Shown piece after piece: positions 22,577 to 30,928 of a stretch of DNA of 43,299 bases; within the stretch, counting starts at the first letter, position 1, and every line of letters starts with the position of its first letter. Source of the DNA: a virus; IMG/VR virus record IMGVR_UViG_3300017960_000771, positions 1 through 43,299 of that record, one strand, 5' to 3'. Position numbers and translations under genes: made by a program. The notes beneath the pieces were generated by a model. The model ran no database searches. It was given only the letters and a program-made list of their open reading frames with translations, and was not told the origin of the DNA.

Positions 22577-23773
22577 CTACGGCGTGTACTGCACAGTGAA
22601 CCCAGGCCAGGGGAGCAAGACTCCGTTCTGGAGATGGACCCTGTTCTTTGTGCCACCGTCGTGATCGATGGTCTGCATCTCGTTGAGATTGCCGCGAATG
22701 GACTCGTGACCCTCCAAGCGCCCCAACAACTCGTAGAACTCACTGTTGTTCAAGTAGTCCATGATCAAGTGAGTCCCAGTCATCACGTCGTTGGCGCTCT
22801 TACGCGCGTTCGCCTCTCTACTGGTCCACACGGTGAACCCCTCGTCGTCGTCGCTGTAAGACCACTCGAGACACCGTACGTGGTGTTGGCCTTGGTCACT
22901 GTCCCTCCAAACCTTCCCGTTCCCCCAATCAGTGCTATCTCCTTCTCGGTTGATCTGTTCCGCGGAAACCGTCACTGCTGTGTCAGGTCCCATGATGGCG
23001 CGTAGCTCGGAAGTTGAATGGGCTGGGTCAGTCTCCCAAGGTGTGATCTGAGCCGTAGTGACCAAAGAACTACCGCCGTTGGTGTTGAACTCCCATATGT
23101 TGAGATGAGTGCCCTCTGTATCTCCTTCGAGATACAGGTATCTGGTGTTGGCGTCTGCTGAGTTGTTGTCGTTGTAATAAGCCGGGCCGATGATCTCCCC
23201 AGAAGCCGTCCACACCCCATCCATGGAAACGGAGAACTCAAGCCAGTTATTGGTGCTCAGTTTGCACTCGATCTCCCAGGCGTCCGCATGGGGAGTGACC
23301 AAGCGCCACCAATCACCATTCGTGCTCGGGGTCTGGTAATCCTCCGACAAGATCCACCACGAGAGACCAGTAGCTGCTGTCGGGTACTCCGAAGCCGCGG
23401 TGCGGAAATCGATGCCGATGGTGTTCGCATCGGGGTTAGTGAGGATCCGATAGAATCCGCTATTCTCAGGATTCGAGGCATCTACCACCAGAGCCCACTT
23501 GTCTACCTCCCCACCTGCCGCGGAAAACGCACCCGTCTCGGTTAGGTTCTTGTTAGAACCAGAGAAAACGCCAGAAGTCCCGTTGCTCTCGTACGAAGTA
23601 GCGGGATCGTAAGATCCCGATGTGGCGTTCTCAAACTCGCTCGCTCCGCCGGGGGGCTTTGTGTACCCGAGGACATGGTAGAGGAAGAAACAAACGCACT
23701 TACTCCAGAAGTTCATCCCAGATCTACCAGGGGATTGCATGAAACGTGCTTCCCTGATCCAATGGCTAGCCAT
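22577..23773 (-). CDS. Unknown virion-associated protein, paralogue of the neighbour (398 aa)
   Basis: ATG 23773 has a strong TAGGAGGATC site. The N-terminus contains SGMNFWSKCVCFFLYHVLGYTKPPG, followed by beta-rich, Trp-, Ser- and Asn-rich text. It shares the order 'hydrophobic N-terminal helix / FxSG or GSGDG / GxYRIL...N...LDI or IDFR / SWxL' with the 411-residue product of the next gene: NSGFYRILTNPDANTIGIDF here, KNGIYRILDVLAGNILVLD there. The two are probably distant paralogues. No enzymatic motif is recognised; a baseplate or fibre-associated role is inferred from position. Confidence 0.8.
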   Translation of the reverse strand: MASHWIREARFMQSPGRSGMNFWSKCVCFFLYHVLGYTKPPGGASEFENATSGSYDPATSYESNGTSGVFSGSNKNLTETGAFSAAGGEVDKWALVVDASNPENSGFYRILTNPDANTIGIDFRTAASEYPTAATGLSWWILSEDYQTPSTNGDWWRLVTPHADAWEIECKLSTNNWLEFSVSMDGVWTASGEIIGPAYYNDNNSADANTRYLYLEGDTEGTHLNIWEFNTNGGSSLVTTAQITPWETDPAHSTSELRAIMGPDTAVTVSAEQINREGDSTDWGNGKVWRDSDQGQHHVRCLEWSYSDDDEGFTVWTSREANARKSANDVMTGTHLIMDYLNNSEFYELLGRLEGHESIRGNLNEMQTIDHDGGTKNRVHLQNGVLLPWPGFTVQYTP

Positions 23774-23786
23774 CTGATCCTCCTAG

Positions 23787-25022
23787 CTACTTCTGCACGT
23801 GGATGGAGCTGCCGTTCCAGGTAGCTGCGAACCCACCGAACATATGCAAGTAGAAATCTGGAGCCGGGCCATCGCCGAACGCCATCAAGTTCTGATTGGC
23901 TTTGGAAGTCATCCAGCAATCCTTAAACTCCCCCCGGTGCTCCATGTGCCCGGAGGTTCGACACTCCAGCTCTATCTCCACACGATACAAATACCGGCTC
24001 CAGCTACTCATTCGTTGGGACCCAGTGCCCAAAACATGGTTGTTGACCCCCACCGGAATCGTCGGCACTTGCAAATAGTACGTCACTTCCGTGTCGTCAG
24101 AAGGAAGAGCCGACATACCGCGCCCACTGTCCTCAACCTGGCCACCATTTGCATAACCGAACATGTTCGGCCAAACATCTGGGTTTGCAGATCCAGCCCC
24201 ACCGTAAACGATCACCCCGGGGTTCGTATCCACAGAAGTGTCATCCACAGCGATCTCTCCCAGATAGATGAAGTTAGGTACGTTGTTCGTCTGATTCCAA
24301 TAACAGATCACAGCGTGATCATCTGTACCGAAAGCCCACACATACGTATCAACGACCGTGCTCGCTCCTGTAGTGGTGGGGTTCTTCTGCGATGTGTTGC
24401 GGGAATCATCCCACGCGTGCGAGGAGTTGTTCCAAGTTCCAAAAGGACCGATAGCTATAGAAGGAAACCCGGACCAAGCACCTCCAGTAGCCGTGGTAAG
24501 CAAACGGATGTCGAAGTTGGGCTCAGAGGGAGTGTGGGAATAGGCGGCCCTGACTACGGCGTACTTGCTTGGATCGGGGATGTACGTTGCGGAACCGTCC
24601 CACAAACGCCAACTGAAGGACTTGCCATCGGGCAAACCGTCCTCGTGCACCCCGCGCTTGATGTCGAGAACGAGAATATTCCCAGCCAGCACATCCAGAA
24701 TGCGGTAGATGCCATTCTTCTCTACCTCTGCGGCAGTCCCCGTGATCCCTGTGATGGTGATGTACTTCCCGCGGTCGTCGGTGTCCCAGTCGGTCTTGGA
24801 GCTACCAGACATGTCGATACGATCGGCGTTGGCAGTTGTGGCGCCGTCCCCCGATCCAGAAGCCTCGACATCAGTCCAGCTCGAGTCCGTTGGATCTTCA
24901 TCCCGCAGGGTCCACCCCACGACTTGAGTCAACCACTCGACCAACCAGCGGGAGAACAAATGTCCTCCCCGGCCAGCAATCGAGGTGCTCAACAAGAGCC
25001 CATTCTGAAACTTGTTGGCCAT
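23787..25022 (-). CDS. Unknown virion-associated protein, paralogue of the neighbour (411 aa)
   Basis: ATG 25022 has AGGAGA upstream. It begins MANKFQNGLLLSTSIAGRGG and HLFSRWLVEWLTQVVGWTLRDED, an N-terminal amphipathic helix, then GSGDGATTANADRIDMSGS and GKYITITGITGTAAEVEKNG with YRILDVLAGNILVLDIKRG. The end is Trp- and Gly-rich (MFGGFAATWNGSSIHVQK). Architecture and key segments match the 398-residue neighbour. It is probably a beta-sandwich virion protein; no known family is recognised. An antisense frame of 451 codons covers the same region but is a shadow. Confidence 0.8.
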   Translation of the reverse strand: MANKFQNGLLLSTSIAGRGGHLFSRWLVEWLTQVVGWTLRDEDPTDSSWTDVEASGSGDGATTANADRIDMSGSSKTDWDTDDRGKYITITGITGTAAEVEKNGIYRILDVLAGNILVLDIKRGVHEDGLPDGKSFSWRLWDGSATYIPDPSKYAVVRAAYSHTPSEPNFDIRLLTTATGGAWSGFPSIAIGPFGTWNNSSHAWDDSRNTSQKNPTTTGASTVVDTYVWAFGTDDHAVICYWNQTNNVPNFIYLGEIAVDDTSVDTNPGVIVYGGAGSANPDVWPNMFGYANGGQVEDSGRGMSALPSDDTEVTYYLQVPTIPVGVNNHVLGTGSQRMSSWSRYLYRVEIELECRTSGHMEHRGEFKDCWMTSKANQNLMAFGDGPAPDFYLHMFGGFAATWNGSSIHVQK

Positions 25023-25034
25023 GGCCTATCTCCT

Positions 25035-25292
25035 CTACTCGAAGCTAGATCCATAAACGCGGGCCCTGGCCGCGTTAGGACTCAGAGGACTCCCGTAGCA
25101 CTCCTCATTGGTGAACGTCACTACAGCTTGTTCAGACTCCCTGAACACTGTTAACTCTGCCCCGCCATCTTCCTCATCTCCGGTCAAAGAAAGATCTCCG
25201 AGGCGATAGCGGTGTCCGCCGTCTGCCCAACTGCGGGGGAGCCAATAATTGATAGCGCTCAAGATGCGTCTTCTGCGCTCATGTTCCGTCAT
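25035..25292 (-). CDS. Small tail-region protein, unknown (85 aa)
   Basis: An 85-residue protein from ATG 25292, first gene behind the minus-strand promoter candidate at 25343-25372. It starts MTEHERRRRILSAINYWLP, a basic helix, then GGHRYRLGDLSLTGDEEDG and ELTVFRESEQAVVTFTNEE, three or four probable beta strands. No motif is recognised. It may serve as a small adaptor for the large tail proteins made from the same transcript. Confidence 0.7.
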   Translation of the reverse strand: MTEHERRRRILSAINYWLPRSWADGGHRYRLGDLSLTGDEEDGGAELTVFRESEQAVVTFTNEECYGSPLSPNAARARVYGSSFE

Positions 25293-25342
25293 GCTAAGTC
25301 ACCCATTTTTGGAGGTTTCCAGCAAGTAGATCTTGGTCCACG

Positions 25343-25372
25343 ATTCTACTCTCTGAGAGCAGGGACGGTCAA
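25343..25372 (-). promoter_or_regulatory. Sigma70-like promoter candidate for the downstream tail genes
   Basis: In minus-strand sense: TTGACC (25372-25367), 18-base spacer, TAGAAT (25348-25343). Both hexamers differ from TTGACA and TATAAT by one base. It faces the gene starting at 25292, across the only sizeable gap inside the late block, just where the plus-strand gene interrupts it, so a restart of transcription here makes sense. Confidence 0.45.
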
Positions 25373-25376
25373 ACTC

Positions 25377-25406
25377 TTGAGATAAGGTAATGCTGAGAGG
25401 TAGTAT
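25377..25406 (+). promoter_or_regulatory. Sigma70-like promoter candidate for the lone plus-strand gene
   Basis: TTGAGA (25377-25382), 18-base spacer, TAGTAT (25401-25406). The -10 box matches TATAAT at four positions only. Transcription would begin at about the ATG at 25413, giving little or no leader. It lies back to back with the minus-strand promoter candidate. Confidence 0.3.
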
Positions 25407-25412
25407 CAAGTT

Positions 25413-25727
25413 ATGGACCTCAAATTTCTCGATCCAGAAATTACCAGAAAACTGCTCGAAGGGCACGAGGACGTTGTGACGAAACGAGCAGAAGATCGAG
25501 AAAAGTTCTACTCGGCACAAAGCTGCCCGCGCTGCGGAGGGAACTGTAGAAAGCTGGGCAACTATCACTCAATGTACCGGGGCGAGGACATCCTCCCGAA
25601 GTTCTACCTAGAATGCGTAGCTTGTGGTGAACAGTTCGATCCGCATTCCGGGATCGTGCTAAAGACAGGAAATGTGGGCCGAGCGGTAGAACCGGCTATT
25701 CCGATCGTAGGAGGGTCCGAAGACTAA
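25413..25727 (+). CDS. Zinc-ribbon protein on the opposite strand (104 aa)
   Basis: The only plus-strand gene inside the virion block. The product contains SCPRCGGNCRKLG (CxxC-x2-C) and LECVACGEQFDPHSGIVLKTG, a zinc ribbon of the CPRCG...CxxCG type with the FDPHxG-x-VL phrase I associate with small phage proteins of unknown role. The N-terminal 35 residues are helical and charged (LDPEITRKLLEGHEDVV). GAGAGG lies about 13 bases before ATG 25413, rather far for a ribosome-binding site. Its stop overlaps the end of the baseplate J gene (25724) by four bases, tail to tail. It may be a DNA- or RNA-binding regulator or a moron-like insertion. Confidence 0.75.
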   Translation: MDLKFLDPEITRKLLEGHEDVVTKRAEDREKFYSAQSCPRCGGNCRKLGNYHSMYRGEDILPKFYLECVACGEQFDPHSGIVLKTGNVGRAVEPAIPIVGGSED

Positions 25728-28700
25728 GACGACGTCTGGCGCGTGATCGATAGCGCGTCAGGGATAAAAGTCGCCAGCCTCCCCCTACTGATCGCGTCCT
25801 CAGATCTATCGATCTGTATCGTCCTATCTACGTTGTGAACCACGCCAAGCAACGTGATCGGCATCTCTACTCTCTCAGCTCCTCTTCTGCGCGGGATGTT
25901 GCCGATTGCAGACGCCTCGAGAACCTCGTCCGGAAGTAACCCATCGATTAGGTCTTCTAGATCTGATTCGATGACACTTTCCTGAGACCCGCCCTGGTAG
26001 ACGAGCTCGAACTGCACGAAATGCGGCACCAGATGTCTGACCACAATACTGGCGCACAGCACCCTATCGAGTTCTGAAGAAGCGAAACGCTGAACCTCTT
26101 CCGTTAACTCAGATCTCTCGTAGTTCACCTGGATATTCTGTTGAGAGATCTGCGTCGTGTTTTCGGGAGAGTCGGTACTCCCGGGAGTCAAGACCCTCCT
26201 GCTGATGATCATTGAAGGCTCTTCGTAGATAGAAAAGGTCAGGTCCTCGTCGTCGTTCGACAGCCGGTAACCATCTGACTTGTGGTTCTCCACCTCGAGC
26301 TGCAAGTCAGCCTCGATGTTGAATTCATCTCCAGCTCCGTAAGAAACCACCTCTATGTCAGCGTAGTACAGAGATCCTTCTGTGTTGTCTTGCATTTCCG
26401 TAGAGCTAACTCGCTGGACACCTTTGCGATGAATCTTGAAATGTTGCGAAGGTCCCACATCCCCTGCAGCAAAACCACCCCACACATCCCCCGGGAGAAG
26501 CACAAGATCTTCCGGTTTCTTGATCGACAACCGCATGTGGTTTGATGTGGCTCCAGAGATGTAACCTGAGTCTTCGACGACGTATCTACCACGCGCGTTA
26601 GCGTGATTATTCGTGACGGAGAGCCCGAGGATAGAGAGCGCAGTTCCGCCCTTCACATCGAACTCGATGTCGGCCTCTAGACGCAGGTATTTCTTGCTCG
26701 TTGAAGTATCGTCCTCTACGTAAGCGATGGTCTCGCCTAACTGGTTGTTGATTTCAGCTACCAGTCGATCTGGGCCATCTACCTCCGCCGAGAACGTCAC
26801 TGTCTTGTCGGGACCGTTCTCGAGAGAGAAGAGCAAGGTCTTGGCAATGACGTAGTCCGGGTCTAGGGGTGCGTCATACTCTACGTCGCCTCCGGAAGTT
26901 TTGTCCCGAATGTCGGCCGTCCCTTGCACCGGCTGATAAGTGATCTCTAGAATGTCGCCGGGGAGAACCTCCCGCAAAAGGAAGTCGATCTCTTCTGCAC
27001 GAGAGTACTTACCATCGCCGGACGGCGGGTCTTTCTCGCTTTCTACGAACGTATCCCCGCTCGAGGCGATATAGAGGTTGTCGGGCACAGACTCTTCTCC
27101 TGCAGGCAAGAGCGTGTGCTCGAGCGCAGGGTCTGGGAAGAAACGGAAGTAGGCCGACTGGTCACCGTATAGATCGTAAGAGAACTCCGTTCTTGGCTCC
27201 TCATCTTGTGCGATTTCTCCTAAGACAACATTGGGAGCGTGCTCCCCTGCAGCCGGAGGGTTGCCCGACTTGATCGCTGCCTTCCTGTAGTCTCCCCTCA
27301 CCTCAAAAGACGTTGGCTCAAGGAAGTAACAACGGAGCTTGCCGAAGGACCTAGATCCAATCCGTACTGTGGCTTTCTCATCGGGAAGAGGAAAGATCAC
27401 CTTCCCGTCGTCCCCCACTCGGCACACTAGAAGTCTCTCTGCCTCGACTTCCTGCAAATACCAAAACTCGATGTTGTCCCCCGTAAGGACATAGACTGAG
27501 TCCCGCTCCTCCTCGATATCTAGAGTCGCATCAGTCCAATCCGAAACGGCAGACTCGCTAACGATTTGGCGATTGTCTTCCGCGAAGGAGGTCGACAGCC
27601 CCAAGAGAGTGTTGGCGGTACCAGAGGTGTCTACCACAATCCAGTTGTTGCGGGACCGTAGAGTGAGATAGCTCTCTCCCTGATCCGTGTCGCGTTGCCC
27701 AGCAATGCTGTAACCGACTCCGGCGTCAATCTGGTCCTTCACATCCTGTAGATCTGCCACAGCTGAGAAAGTGATGATGGACACCGCTCCGCCGTTGATG
27801 GAGATCTTGATCGTGGTCCCGTTCAAAGCTCCCAGCGCACCAGAGAGATCTACGGTTCCGATAATGCCCAATCTGGCGTCGTTGATCTCTTTCTTCTTGC
27901 CGACGCCGATATTGGAAAAAGCAGAAGACTGAATGTCGACTGGATCTGCGTAAGGGATAACGTTACCCGTAGGCTGCTGGGAAGAATCCAATATATCCAC
28001 GCTAGAGACCCTGAGCAACGGTGGACTCAGCCCGTCCCCCTTCTTGAACAGTTCCCAAGACTCACTGCTGGAGGTCTTCTTCAACTCAGTTCCCAGAACC
28101 AGCAACTTGTTACCAGTGCCGGTGATCTGGACGACACTGTAATCTCCCGCGTTGAGCGTGTTCCCTGTGATCCGGAGTGTGTCTCCCTCCTCCGTACCCA
28201 GCTGATCGAAGTCTACTTCTGCAACCGTGGACACCTGAGAGCTACCGAGTATGGTGACTAGGTCGCTCCCAGATCCACGAACAGTCTTGGGCTCAAGAAG
28301 ATTTACATCTATCTCGTCTACGATTTTGTACCGCTGACCAGTGACCGTGCTGCCAGGCTCCGGATCTACCTGAAGCCTTAGCGCGTTTCCTCCAGGAGCA
28401 ACCTTTACGATCTGGTACGCTCCTGCATTTCCTGCGTCGGTCTCGATGACTAAAGTCATCCCCACCCGGACTTTTTGACCCAGGAAATCGCTGGTCACAG
28501 CCAACGAAAGGTCCTCAACAATATCAGCTGGAAGTCCGGCCTTCTTGGTATCCAGATTCAGCCCCTCCATGAGGGGACTCTCGTCACTGACTGCCTCGAT
28601 GACCAGCTCTTCCTCTTCCAGACCGGTGCCCCTCACGTAAAAGTCGGTGCAACCTCCGATGTGAACCTCGCCGTCGGAGATCTCGACAACCCCGCTCACA

Positions 28701-29908
28701 CCATCAGGGCTCACTAGCCCACCAGGGATATCAGAGATCGTGATGACACTTTTCCTGACATAGAACTGCTGCGAGCTCAACCCGTCCGGCATGTCGGGAT
28801 GGGGGACGGGATCTACGGGTGGCAGTCCTGGATCCAGGGCTGCCCCGATCTTCAGAAACTCGTCAGAGATCACCTCCAAGACGGGGTAGTCCGCATTTTG
28901 CAGTGTGAGCATGAAACCCTCAACTGGTCCCACAGCTCCCACAGAACTAGTGAAGGTGGCGGAGGGGCTGCCGAAGACATCCGTCACTCCGTCACCATCC
29001 CCGTCATCGGTCGTGTAGCCGTCCGTGCCGTAGACCACGATGGGCCCCAAGCCACCGCCCTTCAGAATGTCCCTCCCCATTTCTGTATCGTTGAACCCGA
29101 CAACTTGCAGATGCTGCAGGTCCCCGAATTGATCGAACAAACGAGCAATGGCTCCACGAGGTACAACCAAAGATCGCTCAGTCAAGCTATCTTCACCACG
29201 CTCGAGAAAGCTGAGTGTAGACTCTTCAGCAACGCCATCTCTGAACCGAGCAAGGTTGGTGATCTTTACCGCTGCTGGAACGTTAGCGATGCTGACGATT
29301 TCCCCTGTACCTACGTTGTACTCATCTCCCTCAGTCTCTGCCTCGAAAGAAACGTCGAAGTAGAAAAGGTTGCCATCCTGGTTGAATAGCATGGCCTCGG
29401 CAGAGATCTCTTGTGTCGATGAGGGGACGAACTTCAACCCATCCGACGTCGAAGCCTCGTTCCCCAAAGAGATGGACACAGCTACTGGAGCGTTGAAGTA
29501 CAACCTGCATTGCCCAACAGATCTGCTTCCTCGAGTACGGCTCACAAAGAAGTTCCCCATCAGGGAATCTGCTTCCTCGGGGGACAAGAGGTCCTGATCG
29601 TTCAAGGACTTATTCTTGCGCAAGAACTCGACTTCACGGATGACTGGATCTAGCAAAGCCTCCATCGGCTTTATCAACAAGTCCGCTAAAGCCTCGCCTT
29701 CCTCAGAACTGAGGTTGGGGTACTCTTGCTGCAGCCGCGCACGGATGAATGTTGGGACATCCATCTCGAACGGGTCTGGGGTGAACCTACGCACTACGGG
29801 ATCGATGATCTCTGTTTGTGCCGGAGAACCATCTTCCAGATCGATGTCTGGGTCGTAGGTGAGAAGTTTCTCTTCTAGGAATTCCTGGAGGTCTTCTGTT
29901 CCGGGCAT
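25724..29908 (-). CDS. Baseplate J-like wedge protein, greatly enlarged
   Basis: A 1394-residue protein from ATG 29908. Residues 40-330 carry the baseplate J family features: helical N-terminus (RARLQQEYPNLSSEEGEALADLL), GNFFVSRTRGSRSVG, an adhesive beta part (FDVSFEAETEGDEYNVGTGEIVSI) and the FRDGVAEESTLSFLERGEDSL and TERSLVVPRGAI stretch. In contractile tails this protein (P2 gpJ, T4 gp6) forms the wedge ring of the baseplate. P2 gpJ is only about 300 residues, so about 1000 residues are added, including two Flagellin_IN-like units (around DLQDVKDQIDAGVGYSIAG and DRLVAEINNQLGETIAYV). The C-terminal region, with SSELDRVLCASIVVRHLVPH, is again J-like. It follows the Gp25-like gene, as usual in contractile phages. 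Confidence 0.82.
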   Translation of the reverse strand: MPGTEDLQEFLEEKLLTYDPDIDLEDGSPAQTEIIDPVVRRFTPDPFEMDVPTFIRARLQQEYPNLSSEEGEALADLLIKPMEALLDPVIREVEFLRKNKSLNDQDLLSPEEADSLMGNFFVSRTRGSRSVGQCRLYFNAPVAVSISLGNEASTSDGLKFVPSSTQEISAEAMLFNQDGNLFYFDVSFEAETEGDEYNVGTGEIVSIANVPAAVKITNLARFRDGVAEESTLSFLERGEDSLTERSLVVPRGAIARLFDQFGDLQHLQVVGFNDTEMGRDILKGGGLGPIVVYGTDGYTTDDGDGDGVTDVFGSPSATFTSSVGAVGPVEGFMLTLQNADYPVLEVISDEFLKIGAALDPGLPPVDPVPHPDMPDGLSSQQFYVRKSVITISDIPGGLVSPDGVSGVVEISDGEVHIGGCTDFYVRGTGLEEEELVIEAVSDESPLMEGLNLDTKKAGLPADIVEDLSLAVTSDFLGQKVRVGMTLVIETDAGNAGAYQIVKVAPGGNALRLQVDPEPGSTVTGQRYKIVDEIDVNLLEPKTVRGSGSDLVTILGSSQVSTVAEVDFDQLGTEEGDTLRITGNTLNAGDYSVVQITGTGNKLLVLGTELKKTSSSESWELFKKGDGLSPPLLRVSSVDILDSSQQPTGNVIPYADPVDIQSSAFSNIGVGKKKEINDARLGIIGTVDLSGALGALNGTTIKISINGGAVSIITFSAVADLQDVKDQIDAGVGYSIAGQRDTDQGESYLTLRSRNNWIVVDTSGTANTLLGLSTSFAEDNRQIVSESAVSDWTDATLDIEEERDSVYVLTGDNIEFWYLQEVEAERLLVCRVGDDGKVIFPLPDEKATVRIGSRSFGKLRCYFLEPTSFEVRGDYRKAAIKSGNPPAAGEHAPNVVLGEIAQDEEPRTEFSYDLYGDQSAYFRFFPDPALEHTLLPAGEESVPDNLYIASSGDTFVESEKDPPSGDGKYSRAEEIDFLLREVLPGDILEITYQPVQGTADIRDKTSGGDVEYDAPLDPDYVIAKTLLFSLENGPDKTVTFSAEVDGPDRLVAEINNQLGETIAYVEDDTSTSKKYLRLEADIEFDVKGGTALSILGLSVTNNHANARGRYVVEDSGYISGATSNHMRLSIKKPEDLVLLPGDVWGGFAAGDVGPSQHFKIHRKGVQRVSSTEMQDNTEGSLYYADIEVVSYGAGDEFNIEADLQLEVENHKSDGYRLSNDDEDLTFSIYEEPSMIISRRVLTPGSTDSPENTTQISQQNIQVNYERSELTEEVQRFASSELDRVLCASIVVRHLVPHFVQFELVYQGGSQESVIESDLEDLIDGLLPDEVLEASAIGNIPRRRGAERVEMPITLLGVVHNVDRTIQIDRSEDAISRGRLATFIPDALSITRQTSS

Positions 29909-29909
29909 G

Positions 29910-30560
29910 TTACAACTCCAAACCTACGATCGCGCGTTGCCCCGATTGGGATGTTAGTTCCATCCGTGCGACGAGGGCTGTTTGCTGTACGTTGAATACG
30001 GCGCTGAGCACCGACACAGATCCCAGTTTCTCGGCAGCGGTGAGGCGCGAGTTAGAGGCCTGCAACGAAATGATCTGGGACCTGGTTCTGCTGACGGCCG
30101 TGGTGAACGCCGCAGTAACTCCCCCAGCGTTAGACCGAGAAAACTCCGCACCGATCAATTTCTGGACCCCGCCTCCAGTCTTTGGGTACCAGGCATCGGT
30201 ACCCGGAGACCGAAGAAGATACATGACGAAGGACTGTATCAGCTTCTTCAGTCCGCTTACCTTCTGTGGGAAATTGGTGAGCTCAAACTTCATTTGGCTG
30301 CTGACGGTTTTCGTGAAATCGCTGCTCAGCACAGCGAGGGTGCGGATGATCGACTTCTCTTGGCTGTCTGGGACCTGCACAAGGATGCGGTTCTTGGAGA
30401 CCACGACGAAAGAAGGTGCCTCCTCTTCGTTGATCTCCACCTTCACCGCATTGAGGAAATTGGGTCCCGTGACTTCCAGAGTGCGCGGCACGACCCCAGG
30501 AAGTTCCCCTACATAGTCCACGTTCAGCACATCACGCAGATAAATGACCTGCAAGTCCAT
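29910..30560 (-). CDS. Gp25-like baseplate wedge protein with N-terminal Ig/IPT-like domain
   Basis: A 216-residue protein; ATG 30560 overlaps the previous stop (TAATG). Residues 1-95 look like an IPT/Ig-type strand domain (VTGPNFLNAVKVEINEEEAPSF, SKNRILVQVPDS). Residues 100-216 fit the Gp25/IraD pattern: LIQSFVMYLLRSPGTDAWYP, GGGVQKLIGAEFS, a helix with RTRSQIISLQ, then EKLGSVSVLSAVFN and closing strands. T4 gp25 caps the sheath at the baseplate. Its place directly before the J-like gene is the conserved contractile-tail order. The identification is by pattern, without search. Confidence 0.65.
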   Translation of the reverse strand: MDLQVIYLRDVLNVDYVGELPGVVPRTLEVTGPNFLNAVKVEINEEEAPSFVVVSKNRILVQVPDSQEKSIIRTLAVLSSDFTKTVSSQMKFELTNFPQKVSGLKKLIQSFVMYLLRSPGTDAWYPKTGGGVQKLIGAEFSRSNAGGVTAAFTTAVSRTRSQIISLQASNSRLTAAEKLGSVSVLSAVFNVQQTALVARMELTSQSGQRAIVGLEL

Positions 30561-30928
30561 TATGACGGAACCTCCTCGTCACCAGCGACCGATGTGTTCA
30601 CATTGCCACTTTCTCGATCTTCCGAACTCAAGCTGAAGGCGCTGGGAGGAAGCTTCTTTACTGTCCGTACCACCTCCGTGATCCCGTTGACGATCCTGTC
30701 TACGACGTCTTTCTTGTTGAGACGGATGTCAGTCTTGCCGTCGCTGCCCTCTATCTGATTGATCTGCTCCTGCATTAGCGTCTCTAGGTTCACCGTCGAG
30801 ACACTATCTGTGAATTTCTCCCCTTGAACGAACGAGTAAGCGTCTCCAAGGATGTCTCGGACCTGAAGGTTCAGCTTCGTCTTCTTGACCTTGGGCGCGT
30901 TAGCTTTCTTTTTCGGGGACCTTGCCAT
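30560..30928 (-). CDS. Small charged baseplate-region protein, unknown (122 aa)
   Basis: ATG 30928 lies in a TGATG overlap with the preceding gene (GTG 30931 possible). The N-terminus is very basic (ARSPKKKANAPKVKKTKLN), then helical text LQVRDILGDAYSFVQGEKF and ETLMQEQINQIEG, DVVDRIVNGITEVVRTVKK, and a Ser/Asp-rich end. No family recognised. Translational coupling on both sides places it within the baseplate assembly set. Confidence 0.75.
   Translation of the reverse strand: MARSPKKKANAPKVKKTKLNLQVRDILGDAYSFVQGEKFTDSVSTVNLETLMQEQINQIEGSDGKTDIRLNKKDVVDRIVNGITEVVRTVKKLPPSAFSLSSEDRESGNVNTSVAGDEEVPS

Noticed and set aside
23799-25154. 451-codon plus-strand frame
   Set aside because: It lies opposite the 411-residue gene (23787-25022), which has a strong ribosome-binding site and fits the operon; the antisense text has no family features and is Arg/Pro/His-rich as expected of a shadow.
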